From Pseudomonadota bacterium (lineage in GTDB: Bacteria > Pseudomonadota > Gammaproteobacteria > Steroidobacterales > Steroidobacteraceae): a stretch of DNA of 12,086 bases. The stretch lies in assembly GCA_021817875.1 (NCBI GenBank), contig JAKAFQ010000025.1, forward strand, positions 1-12,086. The letters run 5' to 3'. The position numbers were made by a program, and so were the translations under genes. Positions 1 through 7,327 of the stretch are shown here, piece after piece. The notes beneath the pieces are model-generated. The model saw nothing but the letters and a program-made list of their open reading frames with translations. It was not told the DNA's origin and searched no databases. Each line of letters begins with the position of its first letter. Position 1 is the first letter of the stretch.

Positions 1-1301
1 AGAGTCACTCCCGCGCTGCCGGCACCAGCCGTGCCGCCGTTACCGCCGTTGCCACCGGTACCGCCGATCCCACCAAGACCGCCGTTTGCAGGCGTAAGGT
101 TCGCGAAGGAGTCATTGTAGTCCGGAACCGGTAGTTGCTCATCGGATGAGCAGTCGCAAATGTTATCGTCGGGCGAACTCTCGCCCAGGGACACGAGTTG
201 GTGGCCGGCCAGGCCCGTTCCACCGTCTCCGCCGTTGCCGCCGGCACCGCCGTTGCCGCCGGCACCGCCATCTCCGCCGCTGCCGCCGGCAACGCTTCCC
301 TGATTGACCAAGGTGCCGCTCGTGAGGTCGGCGCCAAAGCCGCCGACGCCGCCCGAGCCTCCGTTCCCCGCCGTACCGCCAATGCCACCGAGGCCGCCCG
401 GGGCGCCGGTAGCGCTGGGGAACGACGACAGGAGGCCGCCGCTCGCGGCCTGCGTCATGTTAGCCGCGTCGGCCCCGAGCGATTTGCCACCATTGCCGCC
501 ATCACCGCCATCCCCACCGCTGCCGCCACTGCCGCCGCTGCCGCCGAAGAGCGAACCGGTGTTGGTGACCGTGCCGCCGCTGAGCAGCAGCCCGGCGCCG
601 CCCGCGCTTCCGTTGCTGCCGTCGGCCCCGTTGCCGCCGGTGCCGCCGATATTGCCGCCATAGCCATTGCCCCCAGCGCCGCCTGTACCGCCGGCACCGC
701 CATCCCCGCCGCTGCCCCCTCCGCCACCGCTGGCCGCTCCAGTGACCGTGACGTTCCCTTGTGTGACGATGAGGCCGGCACCACCGACCGATCCGCCCAC
801 CGACGCACCGCCATCGCCGCCGAGGCCGCCGAGACCACCGAGGGAATAAGTCGGGTTGCCGCCGTTCGTACCCTCGAGGAAACCCTCACCCCCCGCGCCG
901 CCGTTCCCGCCATCCCCGCCACCGCCGCCGTTGCCCCCGGTACCGCCCAGCACGTTCGTGAGGGAAATGGCACCGCCGGAGACGGCGTAGCCGTAACCGC
1001 CGTAGGTGCCGAGCGCGCCCAGATCACCCTGCACGCCGCCCGTTCCCGGGCCACCGGGTGGCGTGCCGTCCACCCCGTCCGTACCAGTCTGGCCTTGGGT
1101 GCCGTTGGTCCCGTTCGGGCCCGGCGCCGGACTGCCGGCCCACGCGAGCGGCATCACCAGGCATACCGCCGCCAGTGCGGCGGCGAGCATGAGGGCATGG
1201 GGTTGCGTCGTTGTACGGACTGTCGCGCAGCGTGGGGCGTTCTGTTCGTTGGAATGATCGGCAGGTAGCATCACGATGACGGGCGGGGCGGGTTGATGCA
1301 T
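1..1301 (-). CDS. Glycine-rich exported repeat protein, autotransporter-passenger-like (3' part off left edge)
   Basis: An uninterrupted minus-strand frame runs from ATG at 1301 to the window edge (about 433 codons), so the C-terminus is missing. The first ~37 residues are polar and are followed by a signal-peptide core (ALMLAAALAAVCLVMPLAWA, ~1135-1195), with likely cleavage after AWA. Next come about seven collagen-like Gly-X-Y triplets (GPNGTNGTQGQTG...), then long GGxGGxGG tracts. The tracts are broken by short strand-like segments such as GLIVTQGNVTVTG (~745-785), GLLLSGGTVTNTGSLF (~555-600) and GADLTSGTLVNQGSVAG (~290-340). An acidic insert with two Cys (CDC, ~148-160) interrupts the repeats. 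Alternation of Gly tracts with 'GGTxxNxGS' strands resembles passenger regions of large Gly-rich autotransporters; no beta-barrel is visible, so that class is inference. Start: no strong Shine-Dalgarno (AAAGAAA before 1301); ATGs at 1271 and 1190 are alternatives. It is not mycobacterial PE-PGRS, since there is no PE domain and there is a signal peptide. Confidence 0.75.
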   Translation of the reverse strand, partial: MHQPAPPVIVMLPADHSNEQNAPRCATVRTTTQPHALMLAAALAAVCLVMPLAWAGSPAPGPNGTNGTQGQTGTDGVDGTPPGGPGTGGVQGDLGALGTYGGYGYAVSGGAISLTNVLGGTGGNGGGGGDGGNGGAGGEGFLEGTNGGNPTYSLGGLGGLGGDGGASVGGSVGGAGLIVTQGNVTVTGAASGGGGGSGGDGGAGGTGGAGGNGYGGNIGGTGGNGADGSNGSAGGAGLLLSGGTVTNTGSLFGGSGGSGGSGGDGGDGGNGGKSLGADAANMTQAASGGLLSSFPSATGAPGGLGGIGGTAGNGGSGGVGGFGADLTSGTLVNQGSVAGGSGGDGGAGGNGGAGGNGGDGGTGLAGHQLVSLGESSPDDNICDCSSDEQLPVPDYNDSFANLTPANGGLGGIGGTGGNGGNGGTAGAGSAGVT

Positions 1302-1731
1302 GGCGTTTTCTTTATTCAACCGATGATGGAGTGACTGTAGCGGGAGACCATTGCAACGTTCATGCAAAGAATATACCGAGTTTGGGGAGGCTAGCTAGAT
1401 CAAAGACTTGAAATCACGCACCATGCGGCTGCGCAGCAATTCCGTGGATGATGTAAAAATTTCTGACAAACTCGCTGACGTTGCGGCCGCATGACCGTGC
1501 TGCGGTCTGTCTGATCGACGCTCGCAAAGCCAGTGTTTTCAGACGACGGAATAAATTCGAGTGTAGTTCTTTTGGGCGGTCCCGCTCGTGCGATCACGGA
1601 CCGGATCTGTGACGACTCGGAAGGGTGCCAGAGCGCCTATCGGTGGGGATGGACGTACTGGCGATCGATAGCCAAATATTGGCTCTACTAAGAAGCGTTA
1701 CTGATCTTGGGAGTGGGTGATGATCGTTCCT
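1302..1731. other. Intergenic region without a recognisable gene
   Basis: About 430 bases separate the Gly-rich protein start from the IS110 stop. Only short, compositionally random frames are present. Small symmetric motifs are visible: TTGCA/TGCAA with a 7-nt gap near 1350-1370, upstream of the Gly-rich gene, and AGCCAA-ATA-TTGGCT at 1670-1684. The part next to 1731 presumably still contains the 3' non-coding end of the IS110 element, but I cannot place its boundary. Confidence 0.5.
1670..1684. repeat. Short inverted repeat beyond the IS110 stop
   Basis: AGCCAA and TTGGCT form perfect 6-bp arms around ATA, about 48 bases downstream of the IS110 transposase stop codon. It could belong to the subterminal part of the IS or be chance. 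There is no T-run, so a terminator is not supported. Confidence 0.3.
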
Positions 1732-2544
1732 TCAAGCTGCCTGCGGGACAAGTTGAACTTCGCAACCAAGGTCGTTCAGGCGTCGCACGAGGCGCTGGAT
1801 GGCCTTGGAGCGGTCGCGCCGAGCGAAGTGGTCGGCACCGAGGTCGCGGTATTCAACGCCATTTTTGAGCATGTGATACGCGGCGGTGAGCATCGAGGCG
1901 GCAACTGCGAGGATGGCTTTCTTCGCTCCGCGGCGGGCCTTCAGGCGCAGGAACTGGGCCTGAAGGTACGAGCCCCTGACGCGCACGGCGGCCCAGGCGG
2001 CGGTGACGAGCGCGGTCTTGAGCCACGGGGCGCCCTTGCGCACCCGGGTGGAGCGGCGTTTACCAGCGCTTTCGTCATTGCGCGGGCACAGGCCCGCCCA
2101 GGAGATCAGATGGCTCGAGGTGGCAAAGCGCCCCATGTCGACGCCGATCTCTGCCACCATGACCTGCGCGGTGAGCTCACTCACTCCCGGCAGGGTGGTC
2201 AGCAGGCGGGCGCTGTCCTTGATCGGCGCCAAGGTTTTTCCCACGCGAGCATCCACGTCCCCGAGGGCCTGATGCAGAGCATCGATGAGATTCAGGTGGA
2301 TGCGCAGCAGCTCCTGGTGATGGGGGCGAATGCGCCCGCGCAGCGCCTCCACCAGCTCCCGGCGCTTTTTCCGAGCGCTGCCCTGGGCAAGATCGGCGAG
2401 CCTTTCCGGGTCCGTTTCCCCCCTCGACCAAAGCCGCGAGGATGGCCCGGCCGCTCTTGCCCAGCACGTCCGAGAGCACGCTGGCGAGTTTCAGGTTCGC
2501 ATCCTCCAGGGTCTTCTGGATGCGCAAGGAGTGGAACCCGTCCG
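1732..2544 (-). pseudogene. IS110-family transposase, 5'-truncated and frameshifted
   Basis: This is the C-terminal two thirds of an IS110/IS1111-type transposase (serine-containing Transposase_20 domain). Diagnostic stretches are RIQKTLEDANLKLASV near the broken 5' end, LLTTLPGVSELTAQVMVAEI, FATSSHLISWAGLCPRNDES, and the C-terminal ...GADHFARRD and DLGCEVQLVPQAA. The N-terminal RuvC-like DEDD catalytic domain is absent: the frame runs into the IS66 end at 2545. The reading frame also breaks once. Frame A (2544 to ~2424) ends in ALVEGGNGP, while the expected continuation DPERLADLAQGSARKKRREL is in another frame. One extra base in the six-C run at 2418-2423 explains this. Stop TGA at 1732-1734. 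With no catalytic N-terminus, it cannot transpose by itself. Confidence 0.88.
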
Positions 2545-2560
2545 GTAATCTGCGCCTTGC
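2545..2560 (+). repeat. IS66 left terminal inverted repeat (candidate)
   Basis: It begins GTAATCTGCG and matches the other end imperfectly (about 12 of 16 positions by eye with one gap). The IS110 reading frame loses its family match about here, which independently supports the boundary. Confidence 0.55.
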
Positions 2561-2585
2561 CTGGGGGTGATCCTACTCCATATTG

Positions 2586-4112
2586 TTAAAGAGCGCAGTC
2601 GCCGGCGGGGGCGATTCTGAATTCGGCAAATTCATCCGGCGTCGGCAGCTGGGTGACTTTGTTTCGCGCGTTGCTGAGGATGTAGGTCAGGTAGGTGAGC
2701 GGGTTGACCGAATTCGCCTTGCACGACTCGACCAGTGAGTAATAGATTGCCGCGGCGTGACCGGCGCGCTCGGAGCCGATGAAAAGAAATGCTTTTCTCC
2801 CGACCGCCACCGCTCTCATGCAGCGCTCTGCGTAGTTGTTTGAAGCATCCAGATGCCCGGCTTCGGTGAACCTCGTCAAGGCGCTCCAGTGCTTCAACGC
2901 GTAGTGCACCGCTTCTCCCAGGCTATCCTTCGGCAGCACCGAGTGCACGGCATTGTCGAGCCAGGCTTTGAACTTGGCCAAGAGCGGAACAGTTCGCTCT
3001 TGTCTCGCCACGAGCCGCTCCTCATCGGTGAAACCCTTGATCTGCCGCTCGATGCGGAAGATTTCCCTGTAGAACGCCAGTGCCTCATGGGGTCGGCCCG
3101 GGCGCTTCAGCAGATCGGCCGCCTCCACGAAGCGTCGGCGCGCGTGCACGTTGCAGGCGACCTCGGTGATCTTCCCGGTAAGGTAAAGCGGATCGTAGCC
3201 GGGATACGCATCGGCCTGCAGGTACCCTCGGTAGTCCTTGAGGAACGTCAGCGGCGCATTCCGGGTCCGGGATTTGGAGAACGCGTAGACGACCAGCGGC
3301 GGGCCGTGGCGGTTGTCCTTGGCGTAGACCCATAATTTGGCTTCGTAGGTCTTGTGTCGAACCGGATCGTGGTTCTGCGGTGGCAGCGTCGTGTCGTCGG
3401 TGTAGACGTGCCGGGAATTGAGGACCTTGGTGGCCATCCGCCCGTGCAGCGCCTCGAGGAGCTCGGCGCAGTGCACCAGCCACTCGGACATCAGGGTATG
3501 GGAGAGATCGATCCCGAGGCGAGCAAGACGTCCGGCAATCCGATACAGCGGCAGCCCGTCGGCGAACTTGCTCACGATCAGGTAGGCGAGCAGGCTTGCC
3601 GAGGCCATGCTCTTCGGGATCGGTGGCAGCACCGGCAGCTGCGCTCGCACCACTGCGCCATGACAATGACTGCAGGAATACTTCAGGCGCTGCGTCTCGT
3701 GCACCTCGAGTCGGGCCGCAATGTAGTGCAGCTGCTCGGACGACTCGTGCCCGAAGGGGTTCATCCGCTCCCCGCAGCAGGGGCAGGTCTTTTGCTCTTC
3801 CGGGACATCGAGCTGCTCGATGACGCGCGGCAGGTTCTTGAGCGCCCGCACGGCGCGCCGGCGCTCGGCAGGTGTCGAAGACGACCGCTTCTCCACTGGA
3901 TCGCGCGCAGGTCGTGCTGGCACCTCGATCACGAGGCTCTCATCGGCAAAGAGACCGAACTGATCGACGTCGATCACCTCGCTCTTTGGTCCGAACTGCC
4001 ACTTCAGGAGCCGGTGGAGGTTCGCCTTCAAGGACTCAATCAGCTGCTGCTGCTCGCGCAGCATCAGGTGCAGCGTCGGAATATCGCCCGGGAGTGTGGC
4101 GGCGTGTGCCAC
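2586..4112 (-). CDS. tnpC: IS66-family transposase (TnpC)
   Basis: 508-aa DDE transposase of the IS66 family that carries out cut-and-join of the element ends. In order: an N-terminal leucine-rich helical segment (~15-40, REQQQLIESLKANLHRLLKWQF); the IS66 zinc ribbon with C110-x2-C113 and C147-x2-C150; then the DDE core. Likely acidic residues are D239/D240 in HVYTDDTTLPP, D301 in LQADAYPGYD and E429 in NNYAERCMRAVAVGRK. A C-terminal IS66_C-like segment follows (SLVESCKANSVNPLTYL). The length is usual for the family and no lesion is seen. Start is GTG at 4112, with an in-frame TGA shortly upstream; 51 bases separate it from tnpB, so it is probably translated from the same transcript. Activity is inferred from integrity only. 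Confidence 0.95.
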   Translation of the reverse strand: MAHAATLPGDIPTLHLMLREQQQLIESLKANLHRLLKWQFGPKSEVIDVDQFGLFADESLVIEVPARPARDPVEKRSSSTPAERRRAVRALKNLPRVIEQLDVPEEQKTCPCCGERMNPFGHESSEQLHYIAARLEVHETQRLKYSCSHCHGAVVRAQLPVLPPIPKSMASASLLAYLIVSKFADGLPLYRIAGRLARLGIDLSHTLMSEWLVHCAELLEALHGRMATKVLNSRHVYTDDTTLPPQNHDPVRHKTYEAKLWVYAKDNRHGPPLVVYAFSKSRTRNAPLTFLKDYRGYLQADAYPGYDPLYLTGKITEVACNVHARRRFVEAADLLKRPGRPHEALAFYREIFRIERQIKGFTDEERLVARQERTVPLLAKFKAWLDNAVHSVLPKDSLGEAVHYALKHWSALTRFTEAGHLDASNNYAERCMRAVAVGRKAFLFIGSERAGHAAAIYYSLVESCKANSVNPLTYLTYILSNARNKVTQLPTPDEFAEFRIAPAGDCAL

Positions 4113-4163
4113 GGCGTTATTGTATCAAACAACACACTCGATGAGCACACTTGGACCGATCAT

Positions 4164-4526
4164 TCACGCTTCATGCTGTGGAGTATGCAAAACAAACGCA
4201 GGCAATCGCCGGATACGCGTGAAGTCAACGCCATCGAGTAGCAACGCGAGCTCCTGCTCGGTGAGTTCCATCGAAGCCGCATCGGGGCTCGGCCACTTGT
4301 ACTTGCCCCGTTCCAAGCGCTTGTACCAGATCGCCAGTCCCGTGCGGTCCCAAACGATCGTCTTCACGCGGTCGGAGCGCTTGCCCCGAAAGAAGAAAGG
4401 ATCGCCACCGATCGGGTTCGCCCCGAGCGTCTCGGTGATGATGGCGCACAGGCCCGAGAAGCTGCGTCGCATGTCCACCGGCGCCACAGCCATGAAGATT
4501 CGCGTCCCAGGCGGCAGCTTCAGCAT
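4164..4526 (-). CDS. tnpB: IS66 accessory protein TnpB (IS66 Orf2)
   Basis: 120-aa protein with the IS66 Orf2-like signature: IFMAVAPVDMRRSFSGLCAI near the N-terminus, DPFFFRGKRSDRVKTIVWDRTG in the middle, then WYKRLERGKYKWP. It is required together with TnpA and TnpC for transposition of IS66 elements; the biochemical role is not established. Its ATG (4524-4526) lies inside the last codons of tnpA, so the two genes overlap by 7 bases (ATGCTGA), a layout suggesting translational coupling. No lesion is seen. Confidence 0.95.
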   Translation of the reverse strand: MLKLPPGTRIFMAVAPVDMRRSFSGLCAIITETLGANPIGGDPFFFRGKRSDRVKTIVWDRTGLAIWYKRLERGKYKWPSPDAASMELTEQELALLLDGVDFTRIRRLPAFVLHTPQHEA

Positions 4527-4894
4527 CGAAGCCCAGCCCGCTCGCGCACCAGCGCCGGCAAGGCAGCCGGTGCGATATCAAATGACAAGGTCATGCCGTT
4601 GCCCAGGGCCAGCAGCACAGACACGACCGACGAGGAAATCGGCTTTCCCAACATCGAGGGCACTGGCGGCTCCGTGGCGGACGCAATCACCACCGGCACC
4701 ATGAGAGGCAGGCCCGCCATCTCGGCATCACGGAGCTTGCCCTTCCAGAGCGTAAAGTACTTCGGATCCAGCCCGTGCGCTCGCCAGTAGGCGGCCTGCG
4801 TCTGACCAGATTTACGCTCGGCCGCCAGTTGTTCGGCCCACCAGGCTCGGATGTCTTCCCGGCGCCTGGAAGGTGAAACTCGGTTCCTCGCCAT
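4520..4894 (-). CDS. tnpA: IS66 accessory protein TnpA
   Basis: 124-aa IS66 first protein, related to the helix-turn-helix IS3/IS66 TnpA group. WWAEQLAAERKSGQTQAAYWRAHGLDPKYFTLWKGKLR (shown here only in outline: residues ~18-55) is the usual N-terminal DNA-binding-like part, and the C-terminal half (SVLLALGNGMTLSFDIAPAALPALV) is the typical beta-rich tail. Start: ATG at 4894 has GGAG seven bases upstream, whereas GTG at 4900 is one base from that motif, so 4894 is preferred. The 3' end overlaps tnpB. Confidence 0.9.
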   Translation of the reverse strand: MARNRVSPSRRREDIRAWWAEQLAAERKSGQTQAAYWRAHGLDPKYFTLWKGKLRDAEMAGLPLMVPVVIASATEPPVPSMLGKPISSSVVSVLLALGNGMTLSFDIAPAALPALVRERAGLRC

Positions 4895-4951
4895 CGGCAC
4901 ACTCCTGCGTCAGTACACGGCGCATAGTGTCGCCGGGGACGGACTCAGCCA

Positions 4952-4967
4952 CCAGACGCGGATTTAC
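4952..4967 (-). repeat. IS66 right terminal inverted repeat (candidate)
   Basis: Read on the minus strand inward from 4967 this is GTAAATCCGCGTCTGG, the partner of the left end at 2545. The ISL3 coding match stops immediately outside it (…EADTVG), which supports this base as the junction. Confidence 0.55.
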
Positions 4968-5567
4968 CGACCGTATCGGCCTCCCGGCCTTCGGCGACGA
5001 ACAACACCCGACGGTGCTGGGATCGGGGTCGGCACCGGCAAAAAGACTGACGTCATCGTGGCCTTTGGCACGGGCGGTCTCAACGATCAGCAGGCGCCGC
5101 ACCTCGCTGAAGTCCGCTGTTCCCACCGCCTCGTCCACGTAGCGCGCACACAAGCTCATCACCCGGTGGACCGACAGCCCACTGATGCGCGCCGCTGCGG
5201 TGAAGGTCGTCTCTCAGGCCAGCAGCAGCACGAATGCCTCGAACAGCACCGTGAACCCGGAGAACTTGACCGCCCACGCCGGGCTCACCTGGCGCACCGA
5301 GCCGTCGGGCAGCTTCACCCGCGGGATACGCACCTCGAGCACGCACTCGTGCTGGAAGAAGTTCAGGTGCCGATAGGTCTTGGTCACCGCGTCATGCACC
5401 GGATGCTCACCGGCCTGCCCCGGCACGGCAAAGCGGCTGCCCACCTCGAAGTCGATGCGGATGCTGAGCTTTCTCTGGCTCTGATCGAAGTTCATCCCTG
5501 CGATGCACCAGGGACTGCCGATGCCGAGCGCCGACTCAAAGATCTTCTCTGTGACCATTCCAACCAT
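4968..5567 (-). pseudogene. ISL3-family transposase, 3'-truncated, multiply inactivated
   Basis: The N-terminal ~200 codons of an ISL3-family DDE transposase begin at ATG 5567. Matches include KIFESALGIGSPW, VTKTYRHLNFFQHE, VRIPRVKLPDGSVRQVSP and SGFTVLFEAFVLLLA, then FTAAARISGLSVHRVMSLCARYVD and ARAKGHDDVSLFA. Three lesions are visible. An in-frame TGA lies at 5214-5216, where relatives carry a codon after LLA. The first catalytic Asp of the DETS motif is Val (LLIVETARAKGH; codon GTT). A frame slip at ~5005-5025 puts RRVLFVAEGREADTVG in another frame. The gene then ends at the IS66 boundary, so its C-terminal half is missing. The downstream frame up to 4812 is antisense to tnpA and not part of the gene. 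Confidence 0.85.
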
Positions 5568-5637
5568 ACCGTCTACTGTAAGACGGCATCGTACCGAAGC
5601 CGAGCGTGCTCAGTGCTACCTGGACGGGGTTTCCGGC

Positions 5638-5907
5638 TCAGGTCTGCCCCAGCATGCGCGCAAGCTGCCGATCCACCGCGACCTCCGCCCGATACCAGTC
5701 ATCCTGCTCGTGGCCCGGAGCGAATCCGCGCTGCTCCGCAATGTAGTAAGCTGCCGTGGCGATCATTTTGTGTCGCAACTCCGGATCGACCTGCATGATG
5801 CCTTCGGCAGGCTCACCGACCTGATCAAAGCTTTCAGCAATGGCTTCCTCCACCACCGCTGGCGGCACAGAATCGACACGCAAATCGCGAGACTTCTTCC
5901 TGGTCAT
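5638..5907 (-). CDS. DUF2934-domain protein
   Basis: 89-aa soluble protein beginning MTRKKSRDLRVDSVPP and ending RQLARMLGQT. The C-terminal ~40 residues (IATAAYYIAEQRGF..GHEQDDWYRAEVAVDRQL) fit DUF2934, a short helical domain of unknown function common in proteobacterial stress-related clusters. Start ATG at 5907 is set by a GGAGG eight bases upstream; a longer frame upstream to 6321 has no such support and overlaps the SUKH gene. It lies 68 bases downstream of the SUKH gene on the same strand, so co-transcription is likely. The role is unknown; there is no signal peptide or membrane segment. Confidence 0.8.
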   Translation of the reverse strand: MTRKKSRDLRVDSVPPAVVEEAIAESFDQVGEPAEGIMQVDPELRHKMIATAAYYIAEQRGFAPGHEQDDWYRAEVAVDRQLARMLGQT

Positions 5908-5975
5908 GAGATGTTCCTCCGTTGCGTAAGTCATGAATTTTACTGCGGCTGCCGAGCATCGTGCGTCGATGGCGG

Positions 5976-6764
5976 CTATGCCGCAGCGGGCATACGGGTG
6001 ATCGCGGGTGAAGGAATGTGTCCCGTTGCGGCGACATGGGCCTCGTGCTCGACACAGCGACTCGCCGGCGCAGCCGCAGAGACAGCAAACAAGGGGAGTC
6101 GTCCACAGCGATGTAATTCGGCGCTGGGTCCACGAACGCCGTAGGGCCATCCGCGCACGCCCGAGGGCGCACGCAGGTCGTAGATGTAGGAACCCAGCGG
6201 CAGTTCGGCCAGCCAACCACGCAGTCCGCGATCCTGCCGGCAACTCTGGTACGACTCCCGCGCAAGGGATTGTCGACGCGCCCAGACAGTCCATGCCTGC
6301 TGGCGCATGTTGCGAAACCACTCCGTCAAACCGCCGCTCCGTTTTGCATCGCGTATCGCATCGAGGAAGTTACCGAGGTCCTCGCTGACGTGAATGGCAA
6401 CGGCGGGCTCGCGCTGAATGCACCACACGGGACCCGGCAATCCCTTTCCACGGTAAGTCTCGGCGATCCACCTGCGGCCCGCGTGGTCAATGGCGAGCGT
6501 GAGGCAGGGATGGAATATGTCCATGGGCTCGGCTGGATGCCACCGCCCGGTGAGATCGAGCGCACCGAGCTCCCGAACCGCAAACCCGCAGGTCGTTTGC
6601 AGGAGAGAGCGCATCTCATCGGTCAACGTACCGGGATACGAGTATTCGAGATCGGCTACGGCAGCGCGGCTCAATCCTGGGCCGCGCATCAGTTCGAACC
6701 CCCTATCGGGCGACGGTCGGACTGGTGCCACTCGGAAGGGCACCATGGTGTCTGAGGTCGACAT
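5976..6764 (-). CDS. SUKH (SMI1/KNR4) family protein
   Basis: 262-aa protein. Residues ~30-145 look like a SUKH domain: a leading LEYSYPGTLTDEMRSLLQTT helix-turn, FHPCLTLAIDHAGRRWIAET (beta strands with the D-x-G-x-x turn) and VWCIQREPAVAIHVSEDLGN followed by FLDAI. Many bacterial SUKH proteins are immunity proteins for nuclease or deaminase toxins, others are of unknown role; no toxin gene is recognisable nearby. The C-terminal ~90 residues (rich in Arg, Ala and Pro) are unrecognised. Start: ATG at 6764 has GGAGG eight bases upstream. The frame stays open to a TTG at 7085, but that extension has no ribosome site or family match. Stop TAG at 5976. Confidence 0.72.
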   Translation of the reverse strand: MSTSDTMVPFRVAPVRPSPDRGFELMRGPGLSRAAVADLEYSYPGTLTDEMRSLLQTTCGFAVRELGALDLTGRWHPAEPMDIFHPCLTLAIDHAGRRWIAETYRGKGLPGPVWCIQREPAVAIHVSEDLGNFLDAIRDAKRSGGLTEWFRNMRQQAWTVWARRQSLARESYQSCRQDRGLRGWLAELPLGSYIYDLRAPSGVRGWPYGVRGPSAELHRCGRLPLFAVSAAAPASRCVEHEAHVAATGHIPSPAITRMPAAA

Positions 6765-7222
6765 CTTGGCTACCTCCGCTTCTAGAACGTGTCTCGCTAT
6801 GAACCTCCAGCATCTTTGCTGAGCGGCGCCCGGCAGCCCGCAAACCGAGCCCATTCCCCGGGTGCACCCGAAGCAACGTGGGGCCGCACTAAAGATTTTC
6901 AAGTCCAGCCGGCGCTCGGCTGCGACCGTCACCTGGTCGAGCCTCGTGCGTAGAATCGCGAACTCCCGGCGCGTCTCTCCCCGCCTCCTCATGTCCAACG
7001 TGAGGCTCGGCAGCAGGTACTCAGTCAGCTCGCGGTTTCTCGCAAACAGAAAGATACCGGCGGCGTATTGAGCGCGACCATCCAAGAAGCGATCGGTGTA
7101 CCAGCGGCTGCTCGTGAGTTACGTGAACAGGAACTATTGGTTCTGCGCCTTGTCCATGACCGTCTTCAGCTCCTTTCAGACTCACCCCCTTCCGCCGCGC
7201 ACACGATGCCAGACTGTCTCAG
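6765..7222. other. Divergent intergenic region between SUKH gene and hsp20
   Basis: There is no gene I can support. A minus-strand frame to 7085 is continuous with the SUKH gene (for example EYLLPSLTLDMRRRGETRRE) and may be chance or the remains of another gene. Short plus-strand frames have no family match and no ribosome site. Promoters for the SUKH gene (leftward) must lie here, but none stands out. Confidence 0.5.
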
Positions 7223-7254
7223 CGCCCTTGAAACCCTCTCACTCGACTCCCACT
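7223..7254 (+). promoter_or_regulatory. Sigma-32-like (heat-shock) promoter for hsp20
   Basis: CGCCCTTGAAA, with CTTGAA at 7227-7232, matches the sigma-32 -35 box closely. After a 15-nt spacer, TCCCACTT (7248-7255) is a 6/8 match to CCCCATTT. The expected start of transcription near 7260 gives a leader of about 77 bases to the ATG at 7337. The position in front of a small heat-shock gene makes chance less likely. Confidence 0.6.
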
Positions 7255-7266
7255 TCTCGGTCTGTT

Positions 7267-7287
7267 GGCGATGCCCGCACGGGCGCC
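7267..7287 (+). promoter_or_regulatory. GC hairpin at 5' end of hsp20 leader
   Basis: GGC/GCC and GCCC/GGGC pair into a seven-base-pair stem with a GAT bulge and a GCAC loop, right after the predicted start of transcription. It does not cover the Shine-Dalgarno, so a role in stability or folding of the leader is as likely as thermosensing. Confidence 0.35.
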
Positions 7288-7321
7288 GTCTTCGATCCAT
7301 CTTGAGTCAGCGATAAGAATT

Positions 7322-7327
7322 AGGAGG
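7322..7327 (+). promoter_or_regulatory. Strong Shine-Dalgarno of hsp20
   Basis: TAGGAGGTGA is an almost perfect anti-SD match. It is nine bases before ATG 7337 and six before TTG 7334; ATG is chosen as the start. Confidence 0.8.

Larger units (their letters stand above)
2545..4967 (-). mobile_element. IS66-family insertion sequence, apparently complete
   Basis: Three genes in the IS66 order tnpA-tnpB-tnpC are all open and all on the minus strand. Candidate ends read inward: GTAATCTGCGCCTTG from 2545 and, on the other strand, GTAAATCCGCGTCTGG from 4967. They share GTAA, TC, GCG and CT with one gap; GTAA termini are typical of IS66. The left end lies 41 bases beyond the tnpC stop. The resulting length, ~2.4 kb, fits the family. 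The flanking 8-mers (CCCGTCCG at 2537-2544 and CGACCGTA at 4968-4975) do not match, so no IS66-type 8-bp target duplication is seen. The flanks are also different elements (IS110 left, ISL3 right). Confidence 0.8.

Noticed and set aside
198..1268. Long plus-strand Ala-rich and Pro-rich frames
   Set aside because: They are mirror frames of the Gly-rich gene: GGN codons on the minus strand read as Ala or Pro on the plus strand. No ribosome site or family match.
1..1301. Mycobacterial PE-PGRS protein
   Set aside because: The Gly tracts look similar, but there is no PE domain and a clear signal peptide and collagen-like start are present.
1400..1597. Small minus-strand frame of 65 codons
   Set aside because: No ribosome site, no recognisable motif, random-looking composition.
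5943..5986. CTGCGGC/GCCGCAG inverted repeat at the SUKH stop
   Set aside because: 7-bp arms with a 30-base loop spanning a coding end in GC-rich DNA; too weak to call a terminator.
7068..7316. Plus-strand frame ahead of hsp20
   Set aside because: It overlaps the likely hsp20 promoter and leader, has no ribosome site and no family match.
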